Shown here piece by piece: positions 1 to 10,420 of a stretch of 64,000 bases of DNA. The translations under genes and the position numbers were made by a program. The notes beneath the pieces are model-generated. The model was not told the DNA's origin, did no database searches, and saw nothing but the letters and a program-made list of their open reading frames with translations. How positions within the stretch are numbered: position 1 is the first letter of the stretch; every line of letters starts with the position of its first letter. The DNA is from Terriglobia bacterium (GTDB lineage Bacteria > Acidobacteriota > Terriglobia > Terriglobales > Acidobacteriaceae), in contig JAIQFT010000015.1 of the NCBI GenBank assembly GCA_020073185.1, forward strand, positions 1 to 64,000, written 5' to 3'.

Positions 1-87
1 ATGGGCTGGAAGGACATCTGGCAACTGAGAGCAATCCTAGGAAGAGGAGAAACAGAAAAAGCTGCGACTAAGCAGGAGGTCGCGTAA
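1..87 (+). CDS. 3' end of an unknown gene (partial)
   Basis: An open frame runs from the first base to TAA at 85-87 and encodes about 28 residues ending KQEVA. The ATG at position 1 may be internal, so the protein probably starts outside the window. The AGGAGG-like site of the next gene lies inside its last codons, which suggests one transcript. No function can be assigned from so short a piece. Confidence 0.4.
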   Translation: MGWKDIWQLRAILGRGETEKAATKQEVA

Positions 88-88
88 C

Positions 89-358
89 ATGATCCCGAGC
101 GCCGCTCTTCAACCTCCAACTAAAAGCGGGACACTCTCCCAGAAATTTGCGCAACAACTAGAGAGGCAACTGTCGAAGGATGGTCTCAGTAGCGTCCATA
201 AAACCGAGAAGAGCCTACAGAAGCCTGTTACAGAGCACAAAGCGAAGCTGGCCGATCCGAATCTGCAATACAAGAGTGCAATCGTGAAGCAGCTCGCAAA
301 ACAGGAACGGCAACTACAAACTGTCAAGGAATTTTTGACGGACATTCCGAAGGACTGA
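89..358 (+). CDS. Hypothetical protein, 89 aa
   Basis: A small Lys/Gln-rich, mostly helical-looking soluble protein with no signal peptide and no recognised motif. A good ribosome site (GCAGGAGGTC) sits 8-9 nt before the ATG and overlaps the end of the preceding frame. The next gene starts 2 nt after its stop. Base composition is visibly less GC-rich than the rest of the window, as expected of an acquired accessory module. The gene looks real; its role is unknown. Confidence 0.55.
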   Translation: MIPSAALQPPTKSGTLSQKFAQQLERQLSKDGLSSVHKTEKSLQKPVTEHKAKLADPNLQYKSAIVKQLAKQERQLQTVKEFLTDIPKD

Positions 359-360
359 AT

Positions 361-651
361 ATGGCTGACGATCAGGATGTACCGAATGGGCAACAGCGAA
401 TAGAAGGTCTGACCGAGAGATTTTATCGATTGGTTAGAGATAAGAATTTACTTTCGGATGAAGTGGCCCAGGATGTTGCCTATGCAATGAAAGAGGTGCA
501 TCGTTCCGGCGCGTTGTTCTATGAGCAGTATCTCCCAAGTCTGCTTAGCAACCCTGATGCTGATCCAGATACGCTCCGAGATCGGCTGTGGGACATCAGA
601 GAAGAGTTTCGCAGGCTCCAAGCAGTGATCGAGGAAGCTGTCGAGTTTTGA
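361..651 (+). CDS. Hypothetical acidic protein, 96 aa
   Basis: Follows the 89-aa gene by 2 nt, so the two are probably translated together. The product is acidic and predicted mainly helical, with no membrane segment and no catalytic motif that I recognise. It ends where REP-like sequence begins. Function unknown. Confidence 0.5.
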   Translation: MADDQDVPNGQQRIEGLTERFYRLVRDKNLLSDEVAQDVAYAMKEVHRSGALFYEQYLPSLLSNPDADPDTLRDRLWDIREEFRRLQAVIEEAVEF

Positions 652-736
652 AATGTGGCTGGCGACGGGTGGCCCACATTTGCCCGGTGTTGGGGGGGCT
701 GGCCCACTCTTTCAGTCAAGAAAAATCCCGAGGTTG

Positions 737-801
737 CCCCACCCTTGTCTCGCCTGACAGCGCCCTGCCCCGAAACGGAGCAATAGCGAGACAGGGTGGG
801 G
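737..801. repeat. REP-like hairpin upstream of the RAYT gene
   Basis: The left arm at 737-753 (CCCCACCCTTGTCTCGC) pairs with the right arm at 786-801 (GCGAGACAGGGTGGGG), with one bulged T, around a 32-nt loop. It lies just upstream of the tyrosine transposase gene and shares the GGGTGGGG core with the hairpin on its other side. Related fragments reading GGGTGGCCCACA and GGCTGGCCCACTC lie at about 666-712. Paired REPs around a RAYT gene are typical of such modules. Confidence 0.75.
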
Positions 802-830
802 ATTTTCCGTTCGCATCACAGGCTCCTATC

Positions 831-1445
831 ATGTTAAAGGATTATGCTTATGGTATGCCTTGGGGACTGAAGCGTTACCAACAGTCACGCTGCCTGCACT
901 TTATCACCTTCAGTTGTTACCATGGCGAACCCCTGCTGGCGACGCCTCGGGCGCGGGACATCTTCGAGGCAGAACTGGAGCGGGTGCGGCGCTGGTACGG
1001 CTTTTACGTGAGCGCCTATGTCGTCATGCCCGAACACCTACATCTGCTGGTCAGCGAGCCGGAGCGCAAGCAGCTTTCGGTTGCGATCCAGATGTTGAAG
1101 CAGATCGTATCGCGCAAGCTGCGCCGGCCCGGTGAGCGTCAGTTCTGGCAAACCCGCTACTATGACTTTCCCACTCCTGGCGAGAAGAAACGCGTTGAGA
1201 AACTGCAGTACACACACATGAACCCGGTCAAGCGCGGCCTGGTAAAACGACCTGATGACTGGAAATGGAGCAGTTTTCTTCATATCGCCGCCGGGTACGG
1301 AGGGACAGTGGTAATCGAGTCACAGTGGACGGCGCGGAAGCGAGAACGCTCGGGTAATGCCTTACCGATGGTGCGCCGTCAGGAACTACCCCACCCTGTC
1401 GCTCCAAACCCGGGAGCGACAAGGGTGGGGCAACCTCAAGAGTAG
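831..1445 (+). CDS. REP-associated tyrosine transposase (RAYT, Y1/HUH family)
   Basis: About 204 aa, similar in layout to TnpA-REP/RAYT enzymes of the Transposase_17 (IS200-like) family, which cut and join single-stranded REP hairpins. The HUH-type metal motif is visible as MPEHLHLLV at residues 66-74. The candidate nucleophile Tyr is in LQYTHMNPVKRGLV, followed by the usual DDWKWSS segment. The frame is open upstream to 588, but the ATG at 831 (or 855) gives the expected N-terminus. The extreme C-terminus is encoded by REP sequence (1389-1430), so the original stop may have been lost. Flanking REPs support the call. Confidence 0.85.
   Translation: MLKDYAYGMPWGLKRYQQSRCLHFITFSCYHGEPLLATPRARDIFEAELERVRRWYGFYVSAYVVMPEHLHLLVSEPERKQLSVAIQMLKQIVSRKLRRPGERQFWQTRYYDFPTPGEKKRVEKLQYTHMNPVKRGLVKRPDDWKWSSFLHIAAGYGGTVVIESQWTARKRERSGNALPMVRRQELPHPVAPNPGATRVGQPQE
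1389..1430. repeat. REP-like hairpin inside the 3' end of the RAYT gene
   Basis: Arms 1389-1405 (CCCCACCCTGTCGCTCC) and 1412-1430 pair nearly perfectly around a 6-nt loop. The core matches the hairpin at 737-801. The RAYT reading frame runs through it and stops at 1443-1445, so the repeat supplies the last 20 or so residues. Confidence 0.75.
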
Positions 1446-1578
1446 TCGCGCGCGAAAGGGTGGGCCAGCCCCCACAGGAGGCTCCGGGGCAACAACCATA
1501 GCAATCCAGAACGCCGCAGGGCGTACCGTCACGAAAATCAGGTACTAAGCAATGTGTGCCACTCAAAGAGGAGAAACT

Positions 1579-2076
1579 GTGAAGCTGGGCGAGGACGAAA
1601 TCGTTTCGCTCTTGAATGAAGCGAAGTATCTCTTCTTGCGCGACATCTCTGAACCCGAGGAGAACTCACTACGCCTTGTTGTTGAAGAGGCGATTGCGGA
1701 TCACACGCAGACCATATCAACGACAGACTCAGCCAGTCCGTTCGCTGAAATCATGAAAGGTGCTTCGCCGGTCAAGGCAGTCGAGGGCTGTCGGAGATTC
1801 GAACTCCAGTGGAGCCGCTACGTCGCCTATCTTGTTACCGAAGAGAGCGTGGGTTCTGGCGGGAACTACGAGGACGAGGTTTACACCGGCAAGCTGTTTC
1901 GGGAGTACACCAAATCGCATTTTCTCGACCTTCTTGCCCGTGACACGGGAGGCCACTTCGAGCCGATCTTGCAGTACAAGCTGATCTGCCAGAACCATCT
2001 CATTGACGTGGCAGCCTACGGCCCACCGGAAGTTCGGCTCTTGGAGAGTAGCGGGACAAAGCTTAAGCCTAACTGA
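1579..2076 (+). CDS. Hypothetical protein, 165 aa
   Basis: The GTG at 1579 is chosen because AAAGAGGAGAAACT lies directly upstream; an in-frame ATG at 1552 has no such site. The protein is soluble, rich in acidic and aromatic residues and has no signal peptide or recognised catalytic motif. It sits between two REP clusters in the accessory patch and has no obvious operon partner. Function unknown. Confidence 0.55.
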   Translation: MKLGEDEIVSLLNEAKYLFLRDISEPEENSLRLVVEEAIADHTQTISTTDSASPFAEIMKGASPVKAVEGCRRFELQWSRYVAYLVTEESVGSGGNYEDEVYTGKLFREYTKSHFLDLLARDTGGHFEPILQYKLICQNHLIDVAAYGPPEVRLLESSGTKLKPN

Positions 2077-2141
2077 ATCAAGACCGACGCGCTCGATAGG
2101 CGGGTGGCACACCTTTCAAGTAGAACCAAACTCGTGGGTGG

Positions 2142-2170
2142 CCCACCTTTCGCGGTTTTCGAAAGGTGGG
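2142..2170. repeat. REP-like hairpin (CCCACCTTTCG family)
   Basis: A perfect 11-bp inverted repeat: CCCACCTTTCG at 2142-2152 and CGAAAGGTGGG at 2160-2170, with a 7-nt loop. Further degenerate GGCCCACTTTG and GGCCCACCCTG copies follow at 2202-2240, so this is a small REP cluster. Confidence 0.7.
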
Positions 2171-2286
2171 AGTAGCGGATTTCTGATTTCGGTACTCTGA
2201 CTTGGCCCACTTTGCGCATCTGATTTGGCCCACCCTGTAAACCGAATCGACCTACTCTGTTCCAACCAGCCGGAACGGGGAGGCCG

Positions 2287-2460
2287 ATGGACAGGAGACG
2301 CAAGGTGGAGCTGTTTGAAGAGATCAGACGGGAGTACACCCACGGCGTTGGCACGATCCAAGGCACCGCGCAGAAGTTGGGGGTGCACCGGCGGATGGTG
2401 CGGCAAGCGCTGGCCAGCGCAGTTCCTCCGGAGCGGAAGCAGCCGGTACGACGCAAGCCG
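2287..2460 (+). pseudogene. IS21-type transposase (IstA) N-terminal remnant
   Basis: The first 55-60 residues match the N-terminal helix-turn-helix of IS21-family IstA proteins, with the typical [12 protein letters not shown] start and [18 protein letters not shown] recognition-helix region. The IstA catalytic DDE core (about 300 further residues) and the IstB ATPase partner are absent. From about 2460 the frame reads into REP-like sequence and stops at 2538. This is the scar of an old insertion sequence truncated by, or fused to, a REP. Confidence 0.75.
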
Positions 2461-2510
2461 GCGGGTGGCACACCCTTTAGGCAGCTCAACCCTACCCCAG
2501 CGTGGGTGCC

Positions 2511-2534
2511 CGACCTTTCGCTTCGAAAGGTGGG
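2511..2534. repeat. REP-like hairpin, same family as 2142-2170
   Basis: CGACCTTTCG (2511-2520) faces CGAAAGGTGGG (2524-2534) across a 3-nt loop. It matches the 2142 copy in both arms apart from one base, and ends the IstA remnant. Confidence 0.65.
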
Positions 2535-2539
2535 ATAGC

Positions 2540-2903
2540 GAATCGTCAAGCCTTGATTTATGACTGCCAGTCATCATGCCGCCTTGTCACACTGACCTAT
2601 GACCAAATCGCTTGACCTCCCGAGATATAATGGAACTAGCTGAAAACTCGGCTGGCATTCGGGCCGCAGGCTTCAATCCTGCGGCCCGCGGTGTCTTGCC
2701 ACTATTACTTGTGGTCGTGAGGTGTGACAACAGTATATCTTCGGTTTTCCAGAAAACCCGAACGTATCTTGTTGATTCTACAGACCAGCCCCACAGTAAC
2801 CGTGCCGAATCCACGGTATACCGTGCGTAACTCATTGATTCCACACGATAGGAGTGGGGAGGGGGGTGGGTTAACAGCCCTATGGGTGACTAAGTAGTAC
2901 TGA
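2540..2903. other. Non-coding spacer with hairpins and a 14-bp palindrome
   Basis: No credible gene. A 10-bp stem-loop is at 2661-2688 (GGGCCGCAGG / CCTGCGGCCC, 8-nt loop). A 7-bp stem is at 2743-2758 (GGTTTTC / GAAAACC). A perfect palindrome CACGGTATACCGTG lies at 2812-2825 and could be a protein-binding site, although no adjacent gene start explains it. Confidence 0.6.
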
Positions 2904-3917
2904 TTAGAAATTCAGCAGAAATTCTCGCTTGCGCTCTTCCGGCAAAAACGATGCCCGAAATGAATTCTTCGCCAATTCGCGCAGTTGCTCATCGCTGAAG
3001 CCGAACGTTTCCTGCGCCAGCTGGTACTCGCGGCAGAGTGAAGTTTCGAACATTGCGGGATCGTCGGTGTTGAGCGTGACCACGATTCCGCGGTCGTAAT
3101 AAGTCCTCAGCGGATGCTGCTCAATTGCCGCGCAACATCCAGTACGCAGGTTGCTGGTAAGGCAGACCTCGATCGGCACTTGCGTCTTCGCCAGCCGCGC
3201 CATCAACTCGCTGTCCTGGCACGCGGTGAGCCCATGCCCGATGCGCTCGGCCCTCAAGGCGTCCAGCGCGCCGAGAATGGATTGCGGCCCGCTGGATTCG
3301 CCGGCGTGCGCGGTGAGGCGCAGGCCGTTGCCTTTGGCGCGTGCGTACAGCTTGCGGAAGAGTGCGGGCGCGGCCAGACGCTCGTCGCCGCCGATGCCAA
3401 TGCCGACCACGTTGCGCTCGCGAAGCTCAATGGCCTTGTTGAAGACGTGCTCCGCCGCCTCGACGCCGAAGTGGCGCACCGCGTCGAAGATCCACAGCAG
3501 CGAGACGCCGAAATCGCGCTCGCCGCGCTGTCGCCCGCGCTCCAGGCCCTCGAAGATGGCGTCGAAGTCGCGATTGCGGAACAGGATCACGCCGACCGAA
3601 ACGTAGACCTCGGCGTGAAGCACGTTTTCCGCCTTGAGCTTCTGCATCAGGCGATAGGTGATCAGCTCGTAATCGTCGGGCGTGCGCAGCCATTGCGTGA
3701 TGCGCTTGAACGCCTCCAGAAAGGCAGTGAAATCCCGGTGTTTGTAGAGCTGCGCCAGGCGCGTGCGATCCACCGGCCCGCCGCCGTGACGGACGATCAG
3801 CTCGGCCAGCTCATCCGGGCCGATGGAGCCTTCCAGGTGGAGATGGAGTTCGGCCTTGGGAAGAGAGCGGATGTAGGTCGACGGTTCCCTCGCTCCGATC
3901 ACGCAAAAACCCGACAC
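2904..3917 (-). CDS. add: Adenosine deaminase-family protein
   Basis: A cytosolic zinc hydrolase of the amidohydrolase superfamily that deaminates adenosine, or a related purine, to the inosine form. Family signatures are present in order: HLHLEG near residue 25 (zinc ligands), the HAGES motif near 205 (third His and catalytic Glu), the ERIGHG segment, and LNTDDP near 285 (metal-binding Asp). At 337 aa it is the usual length. Start codons GTG 3917 or GTG 3902 are both possible, as no clear ribosome site is seen. Adenine or aminodeoxyfutalosine deaminase activity cannot be excluded from sequence alone. Confidence 0.88.
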   Translation of the reverse strand: MSGFCVIGAREPSTYIRSLPKAELHLHLEGSIGPDELAELIVRHGGGPVDRTRLAQLYKHRDFTAFLEAFKRITQWLRTPDDYELITYRLMQKLKAENVLHAEVYVSVGVILFRNRDFDAIFEGLERGRQRGERDFGVSLLWIFDAVRHFGVEAAEHVFNKAIELRERNVVGIGIGGDERLAAPALFRKLYARAKGNGLRLTAHAGESSGPQSILGALDALRAERIGHGLTACQDSELMARLAKTQVPIEVCLTSNLRTGCCAAIEQHPLRTYYDRGIVVTLNTDDPAMFETSLCREYQLAQETFGFSDEQLRELAKNSFRASFLPEERKREFLLNF

Positions 3918-3976
3918 AGAGACACTGAGAGAAAAACGATGATCAATATATCTCTGTGCCTCTGTGTCTCTGGGTT
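3908..3976. repeat. Reiterated-word inverted repeat (CACAGAGACAC)
   Basis: A-rich words GACACAGAGACACTGAGAGA on one side face TCTCTGTGCCTCTGTGTCTC on the other, around AAACGATGATCAATA. It lies between the deaminase and permease genes and belongs to the word-hairpin class seen at many spacers up to 25 kb. Confidence 0.5.
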
Positions 3977-3989
3977 CATCGTTCGTTGC

Positions 3990-5555
3990 TCAGTGCCGAG
4001 CGAATTCTGAGTGCCGCCGGCTCCACAGGAAATAGATGCATAAGCCAATTGCCAGCCAGACGAAGAAACGGATCCAGGTGATGACCGTCAGTCCCGTCAT
4101 CAGGCCGCCGCAAAGCACCACGGAAATCAGCGGGAACAGCGGCACCAGCGGGACGCGGAAGCCGCGCGGACGATCCGGCTGCGTGCGCCGCAGGAAGATC
4201 ACGCCCAGAGAGACGAGCACGAAGGCAAACAAGGTTCCGATATTGGAGAGATCGGCGGCATCGCCGATGTCCACCACTCCAGCGGGAATGCCGACTGCGA
4301 AACCCGCGATCCAGGTGGACCAGTGCGGCGTCTTGAACTTCTTGTGCACGACGGAAAAGATGCGCGGCAGCAGGCCGTCGCGCGACATGGCAAACCAGAT
4401 GCGCGTCTGGCCGTACTGGAAGACGAGCAGCGACGACAGCATTCCCGTCAGCGCGCCAATGATGATCACCGACTGCCACACACGGCTGGCGCCGAGGTGC
4501 TTGAGCGCGTACGCGACCGGCGCTTCGGCGGCCGCGCCCTCGGTGAAAGTTGTGTATTTCATCATGCCCAGCAGCACCAGCGCCACGCCGACGTAAAGGA
4601 TGGTGCAGACGATGAGCGAGGCGATGATGCCGAAGGGGATGTCCTTCTGCGGCTCCTTGGATTCTTCGGCGGCGGTGGAAACCGAGTCGAAGCCGATATA
4701 GGTGAAGAAAATGATGGCGCCGCCGGTGACCACACCGGCAAAACCCGAGGGCATGAACGGATGCCAGTTCGCCGGACGCACCAGCATGCCGCCGACGATG
4801 AGGAAGATCACGATGGCCGTGAGCTTGACGGCAACCATGATGTTATTGGTCTCGGCCGACTCACGCACGCCGCGCACCAGCAGGATGGTCAGGACAAACA
4901 CGACGAGGAATGCGGGCAGGTTGAAGTACGCGCCGGTCCATTTGCCCGAGGCCCAGACGGCGCTCGACCAGTGATCCGGCAAGACAATGCCAAAGGCGGC
5001 GAGCTGGGCTTTCAGATATCCGCTGAATCCGACGGCGACCGCGACGTTGCTGACCGCGTATTCCAGAATCAGGTCCCAGCCGATGATCCAGGCGAAGATT
5101 TCGCCGAGCGTGGCGTAGGAGTAGGTGTAGGCGCTGCCGGCGATGGGGATCATCGAAGCCAACTCGGCGTAGCACAGCCCGGCGAAGCTGCACGCGACGG
5201 CGACCAGGATGAACGAGATCGCGATCGCCGGTCCCGCCGGAGGACGTCCGTGCATGAGCGCGCCCGCACTCGACGCGTGGCGCAGCCAGTTGGCGATCAG
5301 GTCGAGCACCTGCGCGTGCAGGATGGAGGGAACCTCGAAGTGTTCGCCCGCGGCGGCTGTTCCGGTGAGCACGAAGATGCCGCTGCCGATGATGGCGCCG
5401 ATGCCGAGCGCGGTCAGGCTCCACGGGCCCAGCGTTTTCTTGAGCCGGTGTTCGGGCCGCTCGGAGTCGGAGATCAGCTTGTCAATGGACTTACGGGCGA
5501 GAAGCTGGGAGCGCGGGTGTGCGCTCGTCTCTGTCGTGGCAGGTGTTTTGAGCAA
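3990..5555 (-). CDS. APC-superfamily amino acid permease (CAT-like)
   Basis: A polytopic inner-membrane transporter of about 521 aa, resembling cationic amino acid transporters and YfnA/RocE-type permeases. The first membrane helix carries the family glycine motif ALGIGAIIGSGIFVLTG. About 12-14 hydrophobic segments follow, and IFFTYIGFDSVSTAAEE (TM6 region) is typical of the CAT subgroup. The frame extends to 5627, but TTG at 5555 with GGCGGAA 8 nt upstream is the better start and keeps the 5' end clear of the repeat at 5603-5636. Substrate is not predictable beyond amino acids. Confidence 0.85.
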   Translation of the reverse strand: MLKTPATTETSAHPRSQLLARKSIDKLISDSERPEHRLKKTLGPWSLTALGIGAIIGSGIFVLTGTAAAGEHFEVPSILHAQVLDLIANWLRHASSAGALMHGRPPAGPAIAISFILVAVACSFAGLCYAELASMIPIAGSAYTYSYATLGEIFAWIIGWDLILEYAVSNVAVAVGFSGYLKAQLAAFGIVLPDHWSSAVWASGKWTGAYFNLPAFLVVFVLTILLVRGVRESAETNNIMVAVKLTAIVIFLIVGGMLVRPANWHPFMPSGFAGVVTGGAIIFFTYIGFDSVSTAAEESKEPQKDIPFGIIASLIVCTILYVGVALVLLGMMKYTTFTEGAAAEAPVAYALKHLGASRVWQSVIIIGALTGMLSSLLVFQYGQTRIWFAMSRDGLLPRIFSVVHKKFKTPHWSTWIAGFAVGIPAGVVDIGDAADLSNIGTLFAFVLVSLGVIFLRRTQPDRPRGFRVPLVPLFPLISVVLCGGLMTGLTVITWIRFFVWLAIGLCIYFLWSRRHSEFARH

Positions 5556-5602
5556 AAGGATTTCCGCCGTGATTGAGAATTGCGGAATTGCGGAACCGCG
5601 GA

Positions 5603-5636
5603 ATCGGGTAATTGGAATCAAGCACAATTACCCGAT
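5603..5636. repeat. Word hairpin ATCGGGTAATTG
   Basis: A perfect 12-bp stem: ATCGGGTAATTG (5603-5614) and CAATTACCCGAT (5625-5636), with a 10-nt loop, flanked by reiterated AATTGCGG words. It lies between the permease start and the small basic protein gene. Confidence 0.7.
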
Positions 5637-5659
5637 TACCTGCTTCAACAATTCCCCGA

Positions 5660-5821
5660 TTAACGTTTGCTCTGGCCGCGCACCATCTTTTTTACTTTGC
5701 GCTTCTTGGAGCCGCGGGCGTAATCGCGTTTCTTCTTCGGTTTCTCGATCGAGGCCTTCTTACGGGCCGTGCGCTTGATTTTCTTGCGTTCTTCCTTGGA
5801 CAGTGCTTGCGTATTTGCCAT
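5660..5821 (-). CDS. Small very basic protein, 53 aa
   Basis: An intact frame, ATG at 5821 to TAA at 5660-5662, encodes a 53-aa protein in which about 40 percent of residues are Lys or Arg (for example SKEERKKIKRTARKK and GSKKRKVKKMVRG). The composition is like that of nucleic-acid-binding or ribosome-associated peptides. The bias is not explained by the surrounding DNA, which supports a real gene. There is no signal peptide or Cys. Its exact role is unknown. Confidence 0.6.
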   Translation of the reverse strand: MANTQALSKEERKKIKRTARKKASIEKPKKKRDYARGSKKRKVKKMVRGQSKR

Positions 5822-5851
5822 GAGTTCTCGCTAGATTGGATTAGTTCTGTC

Positions 5852-5908
5852 GCCCGCTGAAGCGGGCTTGATCTCTTGTTCCCTGCGACCCACGGCTTAC
5901 GCCGTGGG
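5852..5908. repeat. Two REP-type hairpins
   Basis: GCCCGCT-GA-AGCGGGC at 5852-5867 and CCCACGGC-TTAC-GCCGTGGG at 5889-5908 are perfect stem-loops in the 216-bp spacer between the 53-aa gene and uvrD. The remaining spacer to 6037 contains loosely repeated AGCTGA/CAGCCG words and no gene. Confidence 0.65.
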
Positions 5909-6037
5909 CTACGTTCTGCCGCGCGCTTCGCTTGCTCGAAGCCGGTCCACAACCGCGAAACAGCCACGCTGCATAGCTGAAAGCTGACAGCTCATAATGA
6001 CGGCTGCGAGCCGATAACTGGCAGCCGGTAGCTTGTT

Positions 6038-8644
<2,607 letters not shown>

Positions 8645-8648
8645 CAGT

Positions 8649-9134
8649 TTACCGCGAGGGAGGGCCCCCAATCGTAAGCCGCTTGTGCAATTCGCCAAGC
8701 CACCAAAGCATCCCGAGAAAGATCGGGATCAAAGCAAGACGTGGCCAACCAGGACGGATCCAATTGGAGTGGAAGGGATCAAAGATGAGCAAAACTGCTA
8801 TCCCGATGACCGCTGCGACAGTCAACAGAAAGACGATTAATCGTTTGTCGAAAAGCTGCGGAATGGCCAGTGGGCGCGGTATTCCAGCAGCATCGACCAT
8901 AACAAGTCCGTAGAAATCCTCTTTCTGCAGAGCAGAAAGCGCATCCTCCCAAGCAGCCTTTTCAGGAGCACTCTTGCAGGCGTTCCGGTACGCTTTTTTC
9001 AAGAGAGACGCGATTTTCTTCTCGTACCCCTCCGAATCGTACTCAGAGTCGAATTTCTCGTTTGCTTCCAAGTCAGCTTCGCCGGATGTTTCCGAGAACA
9101 GAAACATGCGGCGTTCGATATCTGAGAGCTTCAC
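8649..9134 (-). CDS. Hypothetical membrane protein, 161 aa
   Basis: A hydrophilic N-terminal half rich in Glu/Lys helices is followed by two hydrophobic segments near the C-terminus (around residues 108-128 and 135-152), suggesting a membrane-anchored protein with a cytosolic N-domain. GTG 9134 is the likely start; the open frame to 9269 has no better site. It ends 4 nt before the helicase start, so the two are probably co-transcribed. No known family recognised. Confidence 0.6.
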   Translation of the reverse strand: MKLSDIERRMFLFSETSGEADLEANEKFDSEYDSEGYEKKIASLLKKAYRNACKSAPEKAAWEDALSALQKEDFYGLVMVDAAGIPRPLAIPQLFDKRLIVFLLTVAAVIGIAVLLIFDPFHSNWIRPGWPRLALIPIFLGMLWWLGELHKRLTIGGPPSR

Positions 9135-9202
9135 ACCGTCCCGCTGCGCTTGCGAATTGCTTTGCGGAGTCGGACGTTTGGGATGCGACTTCCATTTAGC
9201 AC

Positions 9203-9616
9203 TCAGTGCGGCACGGTGCGGGTTACACCCGCACCCGGCGGTTTCATCTCGCGTCGCAGGCTGGAGCACTCGCGGCAGGGGCAGAACTCGCGCAGGAAAT
9301 CCCAGGAAAAGATGCCGTGCTCGTGGCCGTCGCTCCAGGTGAAGCGGATAGCGTACTTGCCGACGCCTTCGGCCACGGTGGGCTTCGGAGGCGGCGTGAA
9401 CATGGGCAGGGCGCCGGGCGCGGGCTTGGGACGCTCGCCGGGTTCGCGATTTTCCTTAACGCGCAGCTCGTTGCAGAGGGCGCAAGGACAGGCGTCGCGC
9501 AGATATTGGAACGAGTAGGAGCTCTTGTGCCCGTCCATCCACTCGATGTCCATACCGGTGCCGTCCTTCAGGTGGACTTTGACCGACTTGGGGGCGGGCT
9601 GCGTAACGACAGGCAT
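9203..9616 (-). CDS. DUF971 (GBBH-like N-terminal domain) protein
   Basis: A 137-aa protein with the DUF971 fold, also found at the N-terminus of gamma-butyrobetaine hydroxylases and next to Mrp-type Fe-S carriers. The family pattern is visible: WMDGH, then YLRDACPCALC, the WSDGHEHGIFSWDFLR stretch and FCPCREC near the C-terminus. The paired Cys motifs suggest metal or Fe-S binding. The ATG at 9616 matches the family start. Biochemical role unproven in the stand-alone form. Confidence 0.8.
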   Translation of the reverse strand: MPVVTQPAPKSVKVHLKDGTGMDIEWMDGHKSSYSFQYLRDACPCALCNELRVKENREPGERPKPAPGALPMFTPPPKPTVAEGVGKYAIRFTWSDGHEHGIFSWDFLREFCPCRECSSLRREMKPPGAGVTRTVPH

Positions 9617-9909
9617 GGAGTTAGTATCGCATAGTCGGTAAATTACATTTGACGCCATTTCGCGCAGGCGCGCGTCTGTGGAGAAGCCAGGGGCAAGGCC
9701 GTGCTACTTTCGCGCGGGCAAGCTGGTGCGCTATCGGCGCGCCGATGGGGACCGATCGACGGCCCGCTGCAGACGGCGCGGCCACAGCCGTGAGTTGCAG
9801 CAAGGCCACTGTACCGCGCCGCGCCGCCGGCTAATGGAATCGCCTTCAGTTTCTTAATTCTCCCTTTTTTTGACCCCAATTCGCGCAGGCGCGTATAGTC
9901 GGCCCCGCA

Positions 9910-10152
9910 ATGAAAGACGAAGGATCCAAGGAAAAAGAACTTCGGGAAGTCATGCGATCTGAGCGCAGCCGCGGTGCGCGGCACGCGTCGGTCGCAGCCC
10001 AGAGAGATCGCGACGTCTTACGCCGGATGAAGGCGCTACTCGAACTCGACAACGAGCGGGAGTTCGTTTCAGTGTTGAAAAATGAATTTGGAATTATCGA
10101 GACTTCGCTGAACTTCGCTGCGATTTTGCAGGCTTGGCGTGCGAGGCGGTGA
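9910..10152 (+). CDS. Hypothetical protein, 80 aa
   Basis: A charged, Arg/Glu-rich helical frame with an ATG at 9910 but no convincing ribosome site. Its last 59 nt overlap the converging 68-aa gene on the other strand. It may be real, but codon context alone does not settle it. Confidence 0.35.
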   Translation: MKDEGSKEKELREVMRSERSRGARHASVAAQRDRDVLRRMKALLELDNEREFVSVLKNEFGIIETSLNFAAILQAWRARR

Positions 10153-10300
10153 GCTTGTCCACGCGCTCGCAGAACGAGTCGATCCGGCGGTTCTGTTCTT
10201 CCTCGGAGAACTGCTCGAGATGTTCAAACACGAGGTCGGTGATCTTCCGCGCCGCTTGCTTGGCAGTCAATTTCGGCGGTCGTTTGGGTGCAGTCGCCAT
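10094..10300 (-). CDS. Hypothetical protein, 68 aa
   Basis: Encodes a Lys-rich protein beginning MATAPKRPPKLTAKQAARK and containing a helical EEEQNRRIDSF segment. Amphipathic helix spacing and the basic tail make it a plausible small DNA- or RNA-associated protein. It converges on the 80-aa frame and overlaps it by 59 nt, so one of the two may be spurious. This one has the more protein-like composition. Confidence 0.5.
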   Translation of the reverse strand: MATAPKRPPKLTAKQAARKITDLVFEHLEQFSEEEQNRRIDSFCERVDKLTASHAKPAKSQRSSAKSR

Positions 10301-10349
10301 GGAGTCGCTCGAACGAATTGTACACCTGGATCATTAGATGCCTCAGCGG

Positions 10350-10378
10350 TTGTCAGGTCGCGGCAGCTCCTGTAAAAT
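10350..10378 (+). promoter_or_regulatory. Sigma-70-type promoter of rpmB
   Basis: TTGTCA at 10350-10355 and TAAAAT at 10373-10378 are separated by exactly 17 bp and lie about 43 nt before the rpmB ATG. This is the best promoter match noticed in the window. Confidence 0.7.
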
Positions 10379-10420
10379 CTATGTTTTGCCCCACTGGGAA
10401 TGGAAGGATTCTGAGCAGTC

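Noticed and set aside
588-830. N-terminal extension of the RAYT frame
   Set aside because: It reads through REP DNA and overlaps the preceding gene; family members start at about the ATG at 831.
5209-5778. Long plus-strand frames opposite the permease, deaminase and helicase genes
   Set aside because: They are shadows caused by high GC at third positions and have low-complexity Arg/Ala/Gly products.
9658-9895. 14-bp direct repeat TTCGCGCAGGCGCG at 9658 and 9881
   Set aside because: Too short and GC-rich to be told from chance, with no insertion-element features between the copies.
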